Assembly (NCBI GenBank): GCA_900542505.1
Contig: UQNV01000042.1
Location: forward strand, 1 to 19,239
Length of the DNA stretch: 19,239 nt
Direction: 5' to 3'
DNA from: an uncultured Alistipes sp.
Lineage (GTDB): Bacteria > Bacteroidota > Bacteroidia > Bacteroidales > Rikenellaceae
Shown here one piece after another: positions 1 through 7,838 of this stretch. Position 1 is the stretch's first letter. Every line of letters begins with the position of its first letter. Under the pieces are notes generated by a model. That model had not been told where the DNA came from. It worked only from the letters and a program-made list of their open reading frames with translations, and ran no database searches. A program made the position numbers and the translations under genes.

Positions 1-104
1 GGAGCAACCACCCCCCCCGTATCGGAGCAGGACCGCCCCTTCCTCTCCGCCCCGGAGGGCCGACGGCTACCTCCATCATCCCGGGACGACACCCCGGCAA
101 AACA
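1..104. other. Non-coding left edge
   Basis: I see no gene, RNA or recognisable promoter in this GC-rich stretch between the window edge and the prs terminator. It includes a run of eight C at 11-18. Confidence 0.5.
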
Positions 105-141
105 GCAGCGGGCCTTGCTCCCGAGGGAGAAGGCCCGCTGC
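105..141 (-). terminator. Rho-independent terminator of prs
   Basis: A perfect 12-bp inverted repeat (GCAGCGGGCCTT at 105-116 against 130-141) has a further CTCCC/GGGAG pairing inside it. Read on the minus strand it lies about 20 bases after the prs stop and is followed by TGTTTTG. It closes the minus-strand block prs-engB-SDR. Confidence 0.85.
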
Positions 142-159
142 ATATTGTTGCGAGAGGCG

Positions 160-1101
160 TTACTTGAAGAAAATCGACGAAATCTCCTTGTAGTTGTGCA
201 CACGCTCGATAACGTCGGCAAAGAGGTCCGCAACCGAAAGCACCGTAAACTTGTGGAGGTCCTTCTCGGGGTTGAGCGGAATGGTGTCGGTGACAATCAC
301 CTCCTCGAGGGCGCTGGCATTGATTCGCTCATAGGCCGGGCCCGAGAGCACGGGGTGAGTGATGGCCGCACGTACACTCTTGGCTCCGCGCGACATGAGC
401 ATGTCGGCTGCCATGCAGATGGTGCCGGCCGTATCAATCATGTCGTCGACGATGAGCACGTTGCGACCCTCGACATCGCCGATGGCCGTCATCTTGCCCA
501 CCACGTTGGCCTTCGCACGCTCCTTGTGCGAGATGATAATCGGCGTCCCGAGGTGCTTGGCATAGGTATTGGCACGCTTGGCGCCGCCCATGTCGGGAGC
601 GGCAATGGAGAGGTCCTCGATGTTGAGGCTCTTGATGTAGGGAACGAAGATGCCGCTGGCATAGAGCGCATCGACCGGCACATCGAAGAATCCCTGAATC
701 TGGTCGGCATGCAGGTCCATCGTCATGACGCGGTCGACACCGGCCGCCATGAGCATGTTGGCCACCAGTTTGGCGCCAATCGGCACGCGGGGACGGTCCT
801 TGCGGTCCTGACGCGCCCATCCGAAATAGGGCATCACGGCCACCACCTTGTAGGCCGAGGCGCGCCGCGCCGCATCAATCATCATCAGCAACTCCATCAG
901 GTTGTCCGAGGGCGGGAAGGTCGACTGGATGATGAACACCGTACAGCCACGGATGGATTCGTTGTAACTCGGCTGGAATTCGCCGTCGCTGAATCGCAGC
1001 ACCTCCGATTTGCCGAGGGTCGTGCCGTAGCTGGCGACGATTTTTTCAGCAAGATACTCGGAGCCCTGCCCCGCGAAAAACTTGATTTTGTGGATTGCCA
1101 T
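160..1101 (-). CDS. prs: Ribose-phosphate pyrophosphokinase (PRPP synthase)
   Basis: This cytoplasmic enzyme transfers pyrophosphate from ATP to ribose 5-phosphate, giving PRPP for nucleotide, histidine, tryptophan and NAD synthesis. The product is 313 residues, the usual length for class I enzymes. Visible signatures are FSDGEFQP (37-44), the ATP-binding flexible loop around PYFGWARQDRKDRPR (91-105), the metal-site region MDLHADQIQGFF (128-139, His131) and the PRPP-binding loop VDDMIDTAGT (218-227). The open frame continues 82 residues upstream, but that extension has no family similarity and crosses the promoter, so I start at MAIHKIKFF. A TATATTTG box lies 25 bases upstream of the start codon and a strong terminator follows the stop, so prs can be transcribed alone. 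The usual Ser/Thr before AKLVAN is Gly here (PIGAKLVAN), which I believe is common in Bacteroidota. Confidence 0.97.
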   Translation of the reverse strand: MAIHKIKFFAGQGSEYLAEKIVASYGTTLGKSEVLRFSDGEFQPSYNESIRGCTVFIIQSTFPPSDNLMELLMMIDAARRASAYKVVAVMPYFGWARQDRKDRPRVPIGAKLVANMLMAAGVDRVMTMDLHADQIQGFFDVPVDALYASGIFVPYIKSLNIEDLSIAAPDMGGAKRANTYAKHLGTPIIISHKERAKANVVGKMTAIGDVEGRNVLIVDDMIDTAGTICMAADMLMSRGAKSVRAAITHPVLSGPAYERINASALEEVIVTDTIPLNPEKDLHKFTVLSVADLFADVIERVHNYKEISSIFFK

Positions 1102-1125
1102 AGGTCTGGAGGTTTTTTGATGATG

Positions 1126-1133
1126 CAAATATA
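1126..1133 (-). promoter_or_regulatory. Bacteroidota -7 promoter box for prs
   Basis: Read on the minus strand the bases are TATATTTG, an exact match to TAnnTTTG. Transcription would start near 1121, giving a leader of about 20 bases. No clear TTTG -33 element is present, only a T-run about 13-20 bases upstream. Confidence 0.7.
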
Positions 1134-1146
1134 GGACAATGCGGTG

Positions 1147-1193
1147 AAAAAAACCACTATGCGGACCACCTTTTTTCAACATTCGGACCGCAT
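1147..1193 (-). terminator. Possible terminator between engB and prs
   Basis: ATGCGG (1159-1164) pairs with CCGCAT (1188-1193), with partial pairing continuing inward. On the minus strand the hairpin is followed by a run of seven T (1153-1147). The loop is long and T-rich, so this is a weak call. It overlaps the region just upstream of the prs -7 box. Confidence 0.35.
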
Positions 1194-1204
1194 CGGAGGG
1201 CTTT

Positions 1205-1801
1205 CTACCCCTGCGCCAGACATTGCCCGATGAATTCGAGCAGTTCGTCGCGCCCCGTTCCCCGCTCGGACGAGGTGACCAGCATGGGCGGAAGCTCCTC
1301 CCACTGCTCGGAGAGCACCTCGCGGTAGCGGCCGACGTTCCGGGCAAGCTGCGTCTTCGAAAGCTTGTCGGCCTTGGTGAAGACGATGCCGAAGGGGATG
1401 CCGTTCATGCCGAGCATCTCGATGAAACGCAGGTCGATTTTCTGGGGTTCGAGCCGCGCGTCGACCAGCACGAAAAGGTAGTGCATCTTCTCGCAGCGCA
1501 GCACGTAGTCGGTGATGAGCTTCGAGAATTCGTTGCGCTGGCTCTTCGAGGTTCGGGCGTAGCCATAACCCGGAAGGTCGACCAGATACCACGCGTCGTC
1601 GATGCGGAAGTGGTTGATGAGGCGGGTCTTGCCGGGCGTACCGGAGACCTTCGCCAGGCCGTTTCGGCCCGTGAGCATGTTGATGAGCGACGATTTGCCC
1701 ACGTTGCTCCGCCCGATGAAGGCGATGTCGCGCAGCGAGTCGGAGGGCACCTGCGAGATGCGCTCGGAACTGCATCGGAATTCGGCTTTGACAATCTGCA
1801 T
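1205..1801 (-). CDS. engB: Ribosome biogenesis GTP-binding protein EngB/YsxC (YihA)
   Basis: This TrmE-Era-EngA-EngB type GTPase is needed for assembly of the 50S ribosomal subunit. The product is 198 residues, typical of the family. All G motifs are visible: G1 GRSNVGKSS (30-38), the switch I SGTPGKT (53-59), G3 DLPGYGYA (75-82), G4 TKAD (142-145) and G5 TSSE (176-179). The frame extends 22 residues upstream, but MQIVKAEF is where family similarity begins, so I start at 1801. The SDR gene ends 130 bp upstream on the same strand. That gap carries GC-rich palindromes and no TAnnTTTG box, so engB is probably co-transcribed with, or starts just after, the SDR gene. Confidence 0.95.
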   Translation of the reverse strand: MQIVKAEFRCSSERISQVPSDSLRDIAFIGRSNVGKSSLINMLTGRNGLAKVSGTPGKTRLINHFRIDDAWYLVDLPGYGYARTSKSQRNEFSKLITDYVLRCEKMHYLFVLVDARLEPQKIDLRFIEMLGMNGIPFGIVFTKADKLSKTQLARNVGRYREVLSEQWEELPPMLVTSSERGTGRDELLEFIGQCLAQG

Positions 1802-1831
1802 GCGTTGAATCGGTTGAGTGGAGGGTGAACA

Positions 1832-1905
1832 GGCTGCGGAGCCCTGCGCCCCGCAGCCACGGGCCATTGCGCCGTCGCTGCAGCCCGCAGCTCCGGCCCC
1901 GGAGC
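1832..1905 (-). repeat. Pair of GC-rich hairpins between SDR gene and engB
   Basis: There are two perfect inverted repeats in the gap: GCTCCGG/CCGGAGC (1890-1896 with 1899-1905) and GGCTGCGG/CCGCAGCC (1832-1839 with 1851-1858). There is no T-tract, so they may attenuate rather than terminate transcription, or simply be intergenic palindromes like others in this window. Confidence 0.5.
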
Positions 1906-1931
1906 GAGGCGCCGCTCCGTGGAAAAGGGAG

Positions 1932-2747
1932 TTACTTGAGCGGCGAATCGGGTTCGCGCGCCATGACCATGTAGAACATGCGGTCGAGGAAGGCCGGAGC
2001 GAACTTCTTGACCAGATGCGTGGCGCGGCCCTCGGCCTCCATCAGGCAGAGGCGCTTGCGGCGGCGCACGCCGCGGGCGATGATGCGCGCAACCTGCTCG
2101 GCGGTCATCATCTTCGACTCGTCGCGCGGCGTCTCGCCCTGCTGCGAGCCGTCGGCCGTCAGAGCCGAGAAACGGACGTTCGAGGCGGTGAATCCCGGAC
2201 AGGCAATCATCACGTGGAGCCCCTTCTTGAGGTTCTCGATGCGCAGCGTCTCGAGGAAGCCCGTCATGGCATATTTCGAGGCCGAATAGCCCGTACGCCC
2301 CGGCAGGCCGTGCAGACCGGCCACCGACGAAACGCCGACAATCGAGCCGTGCGACGCCTGCAGGTAGGGCAGCGCATACTTGCAGCAGTAGACCGTACCC
2401 CAAAAGTTGACATCCATCAGGCGGTGGAGCACCTCCAAATCGACATCGTCGAAGAGCGCCCGCATCGAGATGCCGGCATTGCAGAGCAGCACGTCCACCC
2501 CGCCGAATTCGCGCACGGCCGTGGCGATGAGTTCGCGGCACTCCTCGGGCCGGGTCACGTCGACGGCGCAATAGGCCGCCTGACCGCCCTTCGAGCGGAT
2601 GTCGCCCGCAATGAGCTGAAGTTTCTGCACGCTGCGCGCACCGAGCACGACACGTGCCCCCTGGGCGGCAAATTCGCGCGCCAGCGCCTCGCCGATACCC
2701 GACGACGCACCCGTCACGACGACGACTTTGTCCTTGAAATCTTTCAT
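1932..2747 (-). CDS. Short-chain dehydrogenase/reductase (SDR family, classical)
   Basis: This is a cytoplasmic NAD(P)-dependent oxidoreductase; its substrate cannot be read from the sequence. The 271-residue product is a classical SDR. It has the Rossmann nucleotide-binding TGASSGIG (12-19), the CNAG motif (89-92), Asn114, and the catalytic Ser141, Tyr154 and Lys158 in YSASK. The late segment CPGFTASNVR (183-192) is the usual substrate-loop entry. The C-terminal 50 residues are basic and end FYMVMAREPDSPLK, resembling the membrane-associating tails of 11-beta-HSD/DHRS7-like SDRs. The gene lies 88 bp downstream of the MBL-fold gene with no visible promoter, so read-through from that gene is likely. 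Confidence 0.92.
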   Translation of the reverse strand: MKDFKDKVVVVTGASSGIGEALAREFAAQGARVVLGARSVQKLQLIAGDIRSKGGQAAYCAVDVTRPEECRELIATAVREFGGVDVLLCNAGISMRALFDDVDLEVLHRLMDVNFWGTVYCCKYALPYLQASHGSIVGVSSVAGLHGLPGRTGYSASKYAMTGFLETLRIENLKKGLHVMIACPGFTASNVRFSALTADGSQQGETPRDESKMMTAEQVARIIARGVRRRKRLCLMEAEGRATHLVKKFAPAFLDRMFYMVMAREPDSPLK

Positions 2748-2825
2748 ATCGTTGTTGTTTCTCTTCCTTATGGGTTCTTATTCCTGTTCATCGGCCCGAC
2801 GGGGCGCCGAATACATCCCGCACCC

Positions 2826-2835
2826 CGGAGCTCCG
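2826..2835. repeat. 10-bp palindrome directly after the MBL-fold stop codon
   Basis: CGGAGCTCCG is a perfect palindrome abutting the stop codon of the MBL-fold gene. It belongs to a set of GGAGC/GCTCC palindromes in the gaps of this window (see findings). Confidence 0.5.
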
Positions 2836-3630
2836 TCACGACTCTCCGTCGGCAATTTCGACCTGCAGCCCGTCACAGGCCATGTGCACGCCGTCAGGCA
2901 GCAGCCGTTCGGCTTCGCACTGCAGCCCGATGTCGTGCGACATGTGGGTGAGGTAGGCCTCGCGCGGAGCCACGCGCCGAATCAGCGCAAGCGCCTCCTC
3001 GACGTTGAAGTGCGAATCGTGGGGTGCCCAGCGCAGCGCATTGACCACCAGCACCTCCACCCCCTCGAGCTTGGCCACCTCGGCGTCGTCGATGGTCTTG
3101 AAATCGGTCAGATAGGCCAACGGACCGATGCGGTAGCCCGTCACCGTGAAGCGTTCGGAATGGTGGCCCGCCACGGGGACAATCTCCACGCCCTTGACCG
3201 CAAAGGGACGGTCCAGGTCGATTTCATGCAACTCGATTTCGGGCACACCGCGGTACTTGTCCTGCGCAAAGGCATAGTCGAAGTCCTTACGGACGACAGC
3301 CAGCGTACGCGGCGAGGCATAGATGTCCACGCGGTGGATGGCAACGGGATAGTCGACGAAATTGAAGGCCCGCACGTCGTCCAGACCGCCGATGTGGTCC
3401 TTGTGCTCGTGCGTCAGCAGAATCGCGTCGATGTGACGCACCCCCGTGCGGAGCATCTGACAGCGGAAGTCGGGCCCGGCGTCGATGACCAGACGCACGC
3501 CGCGGGTCTCGACCATGGCCGACGTACGCAGCCGGTTGTCGCGCGGGTCGGCCGAGCGGCAGACGGCGCACCGGCATCCGATGACGGGAACCCCCTGCGA
3601 GGTCCCGGTTCCCAGAAAAGTGAGTTTCAT
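2836..3630 (-). CDS. MBL-fold metallo-hydrolase, PhnP-like phosphodiesterase family
   Basis: This is a metallo-beta-lactamase-fold hydrolase of 264 residues. The metal-binding motif THEHKDH is at 73-79, with further ligands probably His157, Asp176 and His229/His232. The N-terminal GCRCAVC (18-24, Cys19, Cys21, Cys24) matches the structural zinc site of PhnP, which cleaves 5-phosphoribosyl 1,2-cyclic phosphate. No other phn gene is nearby, so the substrate is open: it could be a cyclic phosphodiester or another small phosphodiester. The frame extends 16 residues upstream, but MKLTFLGTGTSQG is the conserved start. An exact TATTTTTG box lies 4 bases before that ATG, so the mRNA is probably leaderless. 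TetR ends 120 bp upstream; the SDR gene follows 88 bp downstream. Confidence 0.9.
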   Translation of the reverse strand: MKLTFLGTGTSQGVPVIGCRCAVCRSADPRDNRLRTSAMVETRGVRLVIDAGPDFRCQMLRTGVRHIDAILLTHEHKDHIGGLDDVRAFNFVDYPVAIHRVDIYASPRTLAVVRKDFDYAFAQDKYRGVPEIELHEIDLDRPFAVKGVEIVPVAGHHSERFTVTGYRIGPLAYLTDFKTIDDAEVAKLEGVEVLVVNALRWAPHDSHFNVEEALALIRRVAPREAYLTHMSHDIGLQCEAERLLPDGVHMACDGLQVEIADGES

Positions 3631-3634
3631 GCGG

Positions 3635-3642
3635 CAAAAATA
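3635..3642 (-). promoter_or_regulatory. -7 promoter box, probable leaderless start for MBL-fold gene
   Basis: On the minus strand the bases are TATTTTTG, an exact TAnnTTTG match. Its last G is 5 bases from the A of the start codon, which places the predicted transcription start on or next to the ATG. Confidence 0.55.
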
Positions 3643-3734
3643 CGAAAATTCCGCGGACCCCCATCCATCCCGCGCCACGATTTGCGTGCCGCCCCGTCAC
3701 GAATGGCGCCTGCGGCCTGCAAACCCGTCCGGAA

Positions 3735-3748
3735 GCGGAGCGCTCCGC
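3735..3748. repeat. 14-bp perfect palindrome downstream of tetR
   Basis: GCGGAGCGCTCCGC is self-complementary and lies 2 bases past the tetR stop. There is no T-tract, so terminator function is uncertain. Confidence 0.5.
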
Positions 3749-3750
3749 CG

Positions 3751-4377
3751 TTACGGCAGCTCCTCAGCCGATTCGAGGCGGTCCTTGTAGCGGTCGATGA
3801 GTTCGAGCCCCTTGGCGGTGGCGATGCCGCGGAAAAAGGTGGTCATCACCTGGATGAAGGCCTTCCGGTCGCTCATGCCTTCGGGCAGGAGCAGGTCGCG
3901 GCGGGCAACCAGCGCCGAAGCCGTGTGGTAGAGCATCGTAATGGCCAGGTCGAGGTTGAAGTCCGGGACGAAGAAACCGTCGGCAATGCCCTGTTCGAGC
4001 TTCTCGCGGATGCCGCGCCGGTTCTTTTCGGCGCCCTCGCGCAGCATGCGCCCGTAGACCGCCGGATAGAATCGGCGAAGGTTGCCCATGATGCGGTCGG
4101 TGGTCTCCGACTGGGCCATCACGTCGCTCAGTCCGATGAAGATGGCCTCGAGCACGTTGCGCGCATCGGCGCACATCGCCGTACGGCGCTCGTCGCAACG
4201 CTCGAAATAACGTTCGACGGCCATGTAGAGCAGCGTCTCCTTGTCTGCGAAGAGCTCATAGAGCGTACGCTTCGAAATCCCCATCTGACGGGCAATGTCG
4301 TCCATACGCACCGCCTTGATGCCCTGCTTGATGAATATCTGCATCGCCTGCTCGACGATTTTTTCCGTATGCGACAT
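3751..4377 (-). CDS. TetR/AcrR-family transcriptional regulator
   Basis: This is a DNA-binding repressor-type protein of 208 residues. The N-terminal TetR helix-turn-helix is clear, with MDDIARQMGISKRTLYELF at about 25-43. The C-terminal ligand/dimerisation domain (about 60-200) is divergent and gives no hint of the inducer. The start MSHTEKIVEQ sits 21 bases after a good promoter, so no other start is needed. It is divergent from the vWA-less YfbK-like gene 275 bp away and lies upstream of the MBL-fold and SDR genes on the same strand. It may control itself and either neighbour, but I see no obvious symmetrical operator. Confidence 0.92.
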   Translation of the reverse strand: MSHTEKIVEQAMQIFIKQGIKAVRMDDIARQMGISKRTLYELFADKETLLYMAVERYFERCDERRTAMCADARNVLEAIFIGLSDVMAQSETTDRIMGNLRRFYPAVYGRMLREGAEKNRRGIREKLEQGIADGFFVPDFNLDLAITMLYHTASALVARRDLLLPEGMSDRKAFIQVMTTFFRGIATAKGLELIDRYKDRLESAEELP

Positions 4378-4397
4378 GATTTGCGAACTTTACGGGA

Positions 4398-4429
4398 CAA
4401 AGGTACGAAAGAAACCCGAGAAACCCAAA
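4398..4429 (-). promoter_or_regulatory. Full Bacteroidota promoter for tetR
   Basis: On the minus strand TTTG (4429-4426), a 20-base spacer and TACCTTTG (4405-4398) match the Bacteroidota consensus well. The predicted leader is about 16 bases. Confidence 0.75.
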
Positions 4430-4652
4430 AAGTTTTCCGTTCCGCGGCCCGACATCACCTGTACCTGCCCGCACACCGGCAATGCATCCGAAGCCGCAGT
4501 CCACTCGCGACTCGCCGCGCAGTGCCATGCAGCCCGACCGTGACCCCGTGCGGCCTGCCACGACCGCCGTTTTGGAGGCGAAAGAGCAGACGGGGACTTT
4601 TCATTCTCGAAAAAAATGCCTATCTTGTAGGTGGAACAAGAACCCATCGGCC

Positions 4653-5657
4653 ATGAAACGCTTCATACACCTGCTCGTTTGGCTGCTGCCCGTCGGCGTG
4701 GCGGCCCAGAGTCCGGAGACTCCCCTCTCCGGAACGCACAACGACGCGACCGCTCCGGCCGCCGAAGCTACGGCCGCCGCACGGAGCGCCACCCATCCCT
4801 GTCCGGAGGAGTGCCCCATCCGGGCGGCATTCGCCGAACCGCTCTCGGTCGTCCCGCTCACCACGTGCGACGACTCCTACATCGCCTGCCGCCGCATGCT
4901 GGGCGAAGACCTGCTCCCGACGCCCGATGAAGTCCACGTCGAGGAGCTGGTCAACCACTTCGACTACGACTACCCCGCTCCCGCCGACGGCGCTCCGCTC
5001 ACGCTCTCGGCCGAGATAGCGCCCTGCCCGTGGAACGAGGCGCATTGGCTCGTGCGCTTTGGCATCAGACTCCGCGATGCCGCCGACTCGGCCGCATTGC
5101 CGCTCCGCCATGCAGGGCTGCATGTCGAATTCAACCCGACGCAGGTGGCCGCCTACCGGATGGTGGGCAACGACACACACGGCGAGCCGACTCCGGCCAG
5201 GCGGCGTCACGAACGCGCGCGCCATGCCGGGCACCTCGATGCAGGCAGCCGCACGACGGTGCTCTACGAGCTGATACCTGCGGGTGAGGGGCCCTCGGGC
5301 GAGCGGGAAGCCGCGCTGAAGCTGCAGAGCCGCGAAGGCGTTCCCGTCGTGCTCATCCCGTCGACAGAGCTGCTCTCGGCGCGGCTCCGCTACCGCACGC
5401 CGGGATGCCGCCGCGGAAGACAGACCTCCGTAACGCTCCGGGAGGAGCAGCTGCAGGAGCTGACGGGCGACTTCGCCTTTGCGGCGGCCGTCGCCATGTA
5501 CGGACAGTTGCTGCGCAATTCGGAGTTCCGGGGCGACGCCTCATGGGACAAGGTGCTCTCGCTGGCCGAGGCGGGACTTGCCGACGACCCCGACGGACAA
5601 CGGCACGAATTCATCGCGCTGGTGCGCATGGCCCAGATACTCGACAGCCACCGTTAG
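4653..5657 (+). CDS. Secreted YfbK-family protein lacking the von Willebrand A domain
   Basis: Family members normally have a conserved N-terminal module, a central vWA domain of roughly 180-200 residues and a C-terminal module; their function is not established. This 334-residue protein has a signal peptide (MKRFIHLLVWLLPVGVAAQ) and the N-terminal module (about 61-141: PLSVVPLTTCDDSY, VEELVNHFDYDYP, APCPWNEAHWLVRFG). It then jumps directly into the C-terminal module (about 155-334: VEFNPTQVAAYRMVG, TTVLYELIPAGEG, LRYRTPG, DFAFAAAVAMYGQLLR). No MIDAS DxSxS segment is present, so the vWA domain is gone in frame. Residues 172-198 (charged, RRRHERARHAGH) also fit the family poorly. Upstream frame (from 4482) is ignored because the signal peptide fixes the start. 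A weak -7-like TATCTTGT lies at 4621. A strong terminator follows. Confidence 0.85.
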   Translation: MKRFIHLLVWLLPVGVAAQSPETPLSGTHNDATAPAAEATAAARSATHPCPEECPIRAAFAEPLSVVPLTTCDDSYIACRRMLGEDLLPTPDEVHVEELVNHFDYDYPAPADGAPLTLSAEIAPCPWNEAHWLVRFGIRLRDAADSAALPLRHAGLHVEFNPTQVAAYRMVGNDTHGEPTPARRRHERARHAGHLDAGSRTTVLYELIPAGEGPSGEREAALKLQSREGVPVVLIPSTELLSARLRYRTPGCRRGRQTSVTLREEQLQELTGDFAFAAAVAMYGQLLRNSEFRGDASWDKVLSLAEAGLADDPDGQRHEFIALVRMAQILDSHR

Positions 5658-5706
5658 CACCGGGCTGACCGGACAGGCAGGCTTCCGTCCTCTGCTCCAT
5701 CCACGC

Positions 5707-5746
5707 AACGAGGCGGGGTCCCAAGTGGGGACCCCGCCTCGTTTTT
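5707..5746 (+). terminator. Rho-independent terminator
   Basis: A 16-bp perfect stem (AACGAGGCGGGGTCCC, 5707-5722, with 5728-5743) with a 5-base loop is followed on the plus strand by TTTTT. It ends the YfbK-like gene. Because it sits 59 bases past the glgB stop on the other strand it may also help end that transcript, although no T-run follows on that side. Confidence 0.88.
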
Positions 5747-5804
5747 CGGTTTGCGGCCGGCGCATGACCGACCATGCGTCCGCCCGGTGCGGCCTGCGCC
5801 CGCC

Positions 5805-7838
5805 TCAGCGCTTGCGCAGATAGACCGTCGCCGTACGCGAGGTATTGTAGATGCGGATGCGGTGACGCGTCTGCCCGTCGTCACATGCGACAGGCTCCGA
5901 GAAGTGTTCGCCGTCCATCGCCTGCCGCTCCTGGCCGCCGAAGCGCTTCTCGTCGGTCGACAGGACGGGCACATAGCGGCCCGGCCCCTGCACCTGCACC
6001 TCGTAGTCGGGAATCGAGGCGGTCGGATGCCAGTTGAAGACAAAGAGCAGCCGTCCGTGCGAGAAGGCCATCGTCTTGTTCTGCTCATCCATCTGCTGGT
6101 TCCACGCATAACCGTCGCCCAGCACGTTGTACTTCTTCACCAGACGCAGCATCGCCTTGTCGAAGGCGCCGAGCCACGAGTAGCGCAGCAGTCCGTTGCG
6201 CGACAGCGACCACAGACGCCGGGCGTGGGCATAGCTCCAGCCGTTGCCCTCGCGCGGGAAGTCAATCCACTCGGGATGGCCGAACTCGTTGCCCATGAAG
6301 TTCAGGTAGGCCTGGCCGCCCGTCGAGATGGTCATCAGGCGAATCATCATGTGGAGTGCCATGCCGCGGTCGATGATGAGGTTCTCGGATGCGCGGTCCA
6401 TGTGGAAGTACATCTCCTTGTCCATCAACCGGAAGGCGATGGTCTTGTCGCCGACGAGCGCCTGGTCGTGCGATTCGGCATAGGCCACCGTCTTGACCTC
6501 GGGCAGGCGGTTGGTCATCACCGACCACATCTCCCAGATGTTCCATTCCTCGTCGGGGATATCCTTAAGCAGCTTAATCCAGAAATCGGGGATGGCCATA
6601 CCCAGCCGGTAGTCGAAGCCCACCCCGCCGTCGTCGATGGGGATGCACATGCCCGGCATGCCGCTCACATCCTCGGCGATGGTGACCGCCGTGGGACGGA
6701 AGTCGTGGATGAGCCGGTTGGCCAGCGTCAGATAGCACAGTGCGTCGGTATTGACCCCGCCGTCGAAGAAGCGTTCGCGGCAGTCGAAGTCGACGTAGCC
6801 GTGGTGGTGGTAAATCATCGAGGTGACCCCGTCGAAGCGGAAGCCGTCGAAGTGGAACTCGTCGAGCCAGTACTTGACGTTCGAGAGCAGGAAGTGCTGC
6901 ACCTCGCGCTTGCCGTAGTCGAAGAGCTTCGAATCCCAGTAGGGCTGGTATCCCGCCTCGCCGGGCAGCGAGTAGAGGTGGTCCGTACCGTCGAGTTCGT
7001 TGATGCCCTCGTTGAGGTTCTTGACATAATGGGCATGCACGAGGTCCATGATGACGGCCAGCCCCATCTCATGGGCGCGGCGGATGAGCTCCTTGAGCTC
7101 TTCGGGGGTGCCGCAGCGGCTCGTCGGGGCGAAGAAGCTCGAGACGTGGTAGCCGAACGACCCGTAATAGGGATGTTCGGCGATGGCCATCAGCTGCACG
7201 GCGTTGTAGCCGTCGCGCTTGATGACGGGAAGAACCTTCTCGGTGAATTCGCGGTAGGTGCCCACCCCCTCGCGCTCCTGGGCCATGCCCACGTGCGCCT
7301 CGTAGATGAGCAGGTTGCCCACCCGGGCGATGTCGAAGTCGTCGCCGCGCCAGTCGAAGGGGGCCGGATTCCAGAACTGGGCCGTGTAATCTTTCGTCGC
7401 GTCGTCCTGCACCACGCGCGTGGCATAGGCCGGAATACGGTCCAGCCAGCCGTTGTCGCCGTGGACGTGGATTTTGTAGAGCGAACCGTGGGTCAGGCGG
7501 TCGCCGTACATGGCTGCCGGCAGGAAGATGCTCCACACGCCGGCCTTGTCCTTGCTCAGCCGCAGTTCGGTGCGCTGCCAGTTGTTGAAGTCGCCGAAGA
7601 GGTAGACGTCGTGGGCTCCGGGCAGCCATTCGCGGAACCACCACCCGTCGAGGTCATCGTCCCACTGCCAGCCGAAGTAGCGGTATCCGTTGGCATAGTC
7701 GACGATGGTGCCGGCCGAAGCCTCAATCTCGTTCATGTGATTCAGGTAGCGTTCCCGACGGCGGAGGAGCTCATCCTCGACGGGCGCAAGCCACTCGTCC
7801 CGCTGGACCATCGGAAGGTGTCGCGACGTTTGTTCCAT
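5805..7838 (-). CDS. glgB: 1,4-alpha-glucan (glycogen) branching enzyme, GH13
   Basis: This cytoplasmic enzyme cuts an alpha-1,4 glucan chain and rejoins it as an alpha-1,6 branch during glycogen synthesis. The 677-residue product is the size of the eukaryote-like GH13_8 group. It has a CBM48-type N-terminal domain (about 60-150: WFREWLPGAHDVYLFGDFNNW), the TIM barrel with YEAHVGM (179-185), DLVHAHYVKN (265-274), nucleophile Asp336 in DGFRFDGVTSM, acid/base Glu389 in TIAEDVSG, and Asp458 in ESHDQ, then GNEFGHPEW (516-524) and a C-terminal beta domain. The open frame runs 101 residues further upstream but has no family similarity and crosses the promoter, so I start at MEQTSRHLP. A TATATTTG box lies 25 bases before the start. 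No other glycogen genes are in the window. Confidence 0.96.
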   Translation of the reverse strand: MEQTSRHLPMVQRDEWLAPVEDELLRRRERYLNHMNEIEASAGTIVDYANGYRYFGWQWDDDLDGWWFREWLPGAHDVYLFGDFNNWQRTELRLSKDKAGVWSIFLPAAMYGDRLTHGSLYKIHVHGDNGWLDRIPAYATRVVQDDATKDYTAQFWNPAPFDWRGDDFDIARVGNLLIYEAHVGMAQEREGVGTYREFTEKVLPVIKRDGYNAVQLMAIAEHPYYGSFGYHVSSFFAPTSRCGTPEELKELIRRAHEMGLAVIMDLVHAHYVKNLNEGINELDGTDHLYSLPGEAGYQPYWDSKLFDYGKREVQHFLLSNVKYWLDEFHFDGFRFDGVTSMIYHHHGYVDFDCRERFFDGGVNTDALCYLTLANRLIHDFRPTAVTIAEDVSGMPGMCIPIDDGGVGFDYRLGMAIPDFWIKLLKDIPDEEWNIWEMWSVMTNRLPEVKTVAYAESHDQALVGDKTIAFRLMDKEMYFHMDRASENLIIDRGMALHMMIRLMTISTGGQAYLNFMGNEFGHPEWIDFPREGNGWSYAHARRLWSLSRNGLLRYSWLGAFDKAMLRLVKKYNVLGDGYAWNQQMDEQNKTMAFSHGRLLFVFNWHPTASIPDYEVQVQGPGRYVPVLSTDEKRFGGQERQAMDGEHFSEPVACDDGQTRHRIRIYNTSRTATVYLRKR

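Noticed and set aside
1..104. tRNA or other RNA gene at the left edge
   Set aside because: No cloverleaf, T-loop or anticodon arm could be formed; it is simply a GC-rich spacer.
1102..1347. 82-residue N-terminal extension of prs
   Set aside because: It reads antisense-like residues through the end of engB and the prs promoter, whereas the conserved PRPP synthase start is at 1101.
2728..4656. Long plus-strand open frame opposite the MBL-fold and TetR genes (642 codons)
   Set aside because: It spans two real minus-strand genes and their gap and has no recognisable domain.
4653..5657. Frameshift as the explanation for the missing vWA domain
   Set aside because: There is not enough DNA between the N- and C-terminal modules to encode a vWA domain in any frame, so it is a deletion, not a shift.
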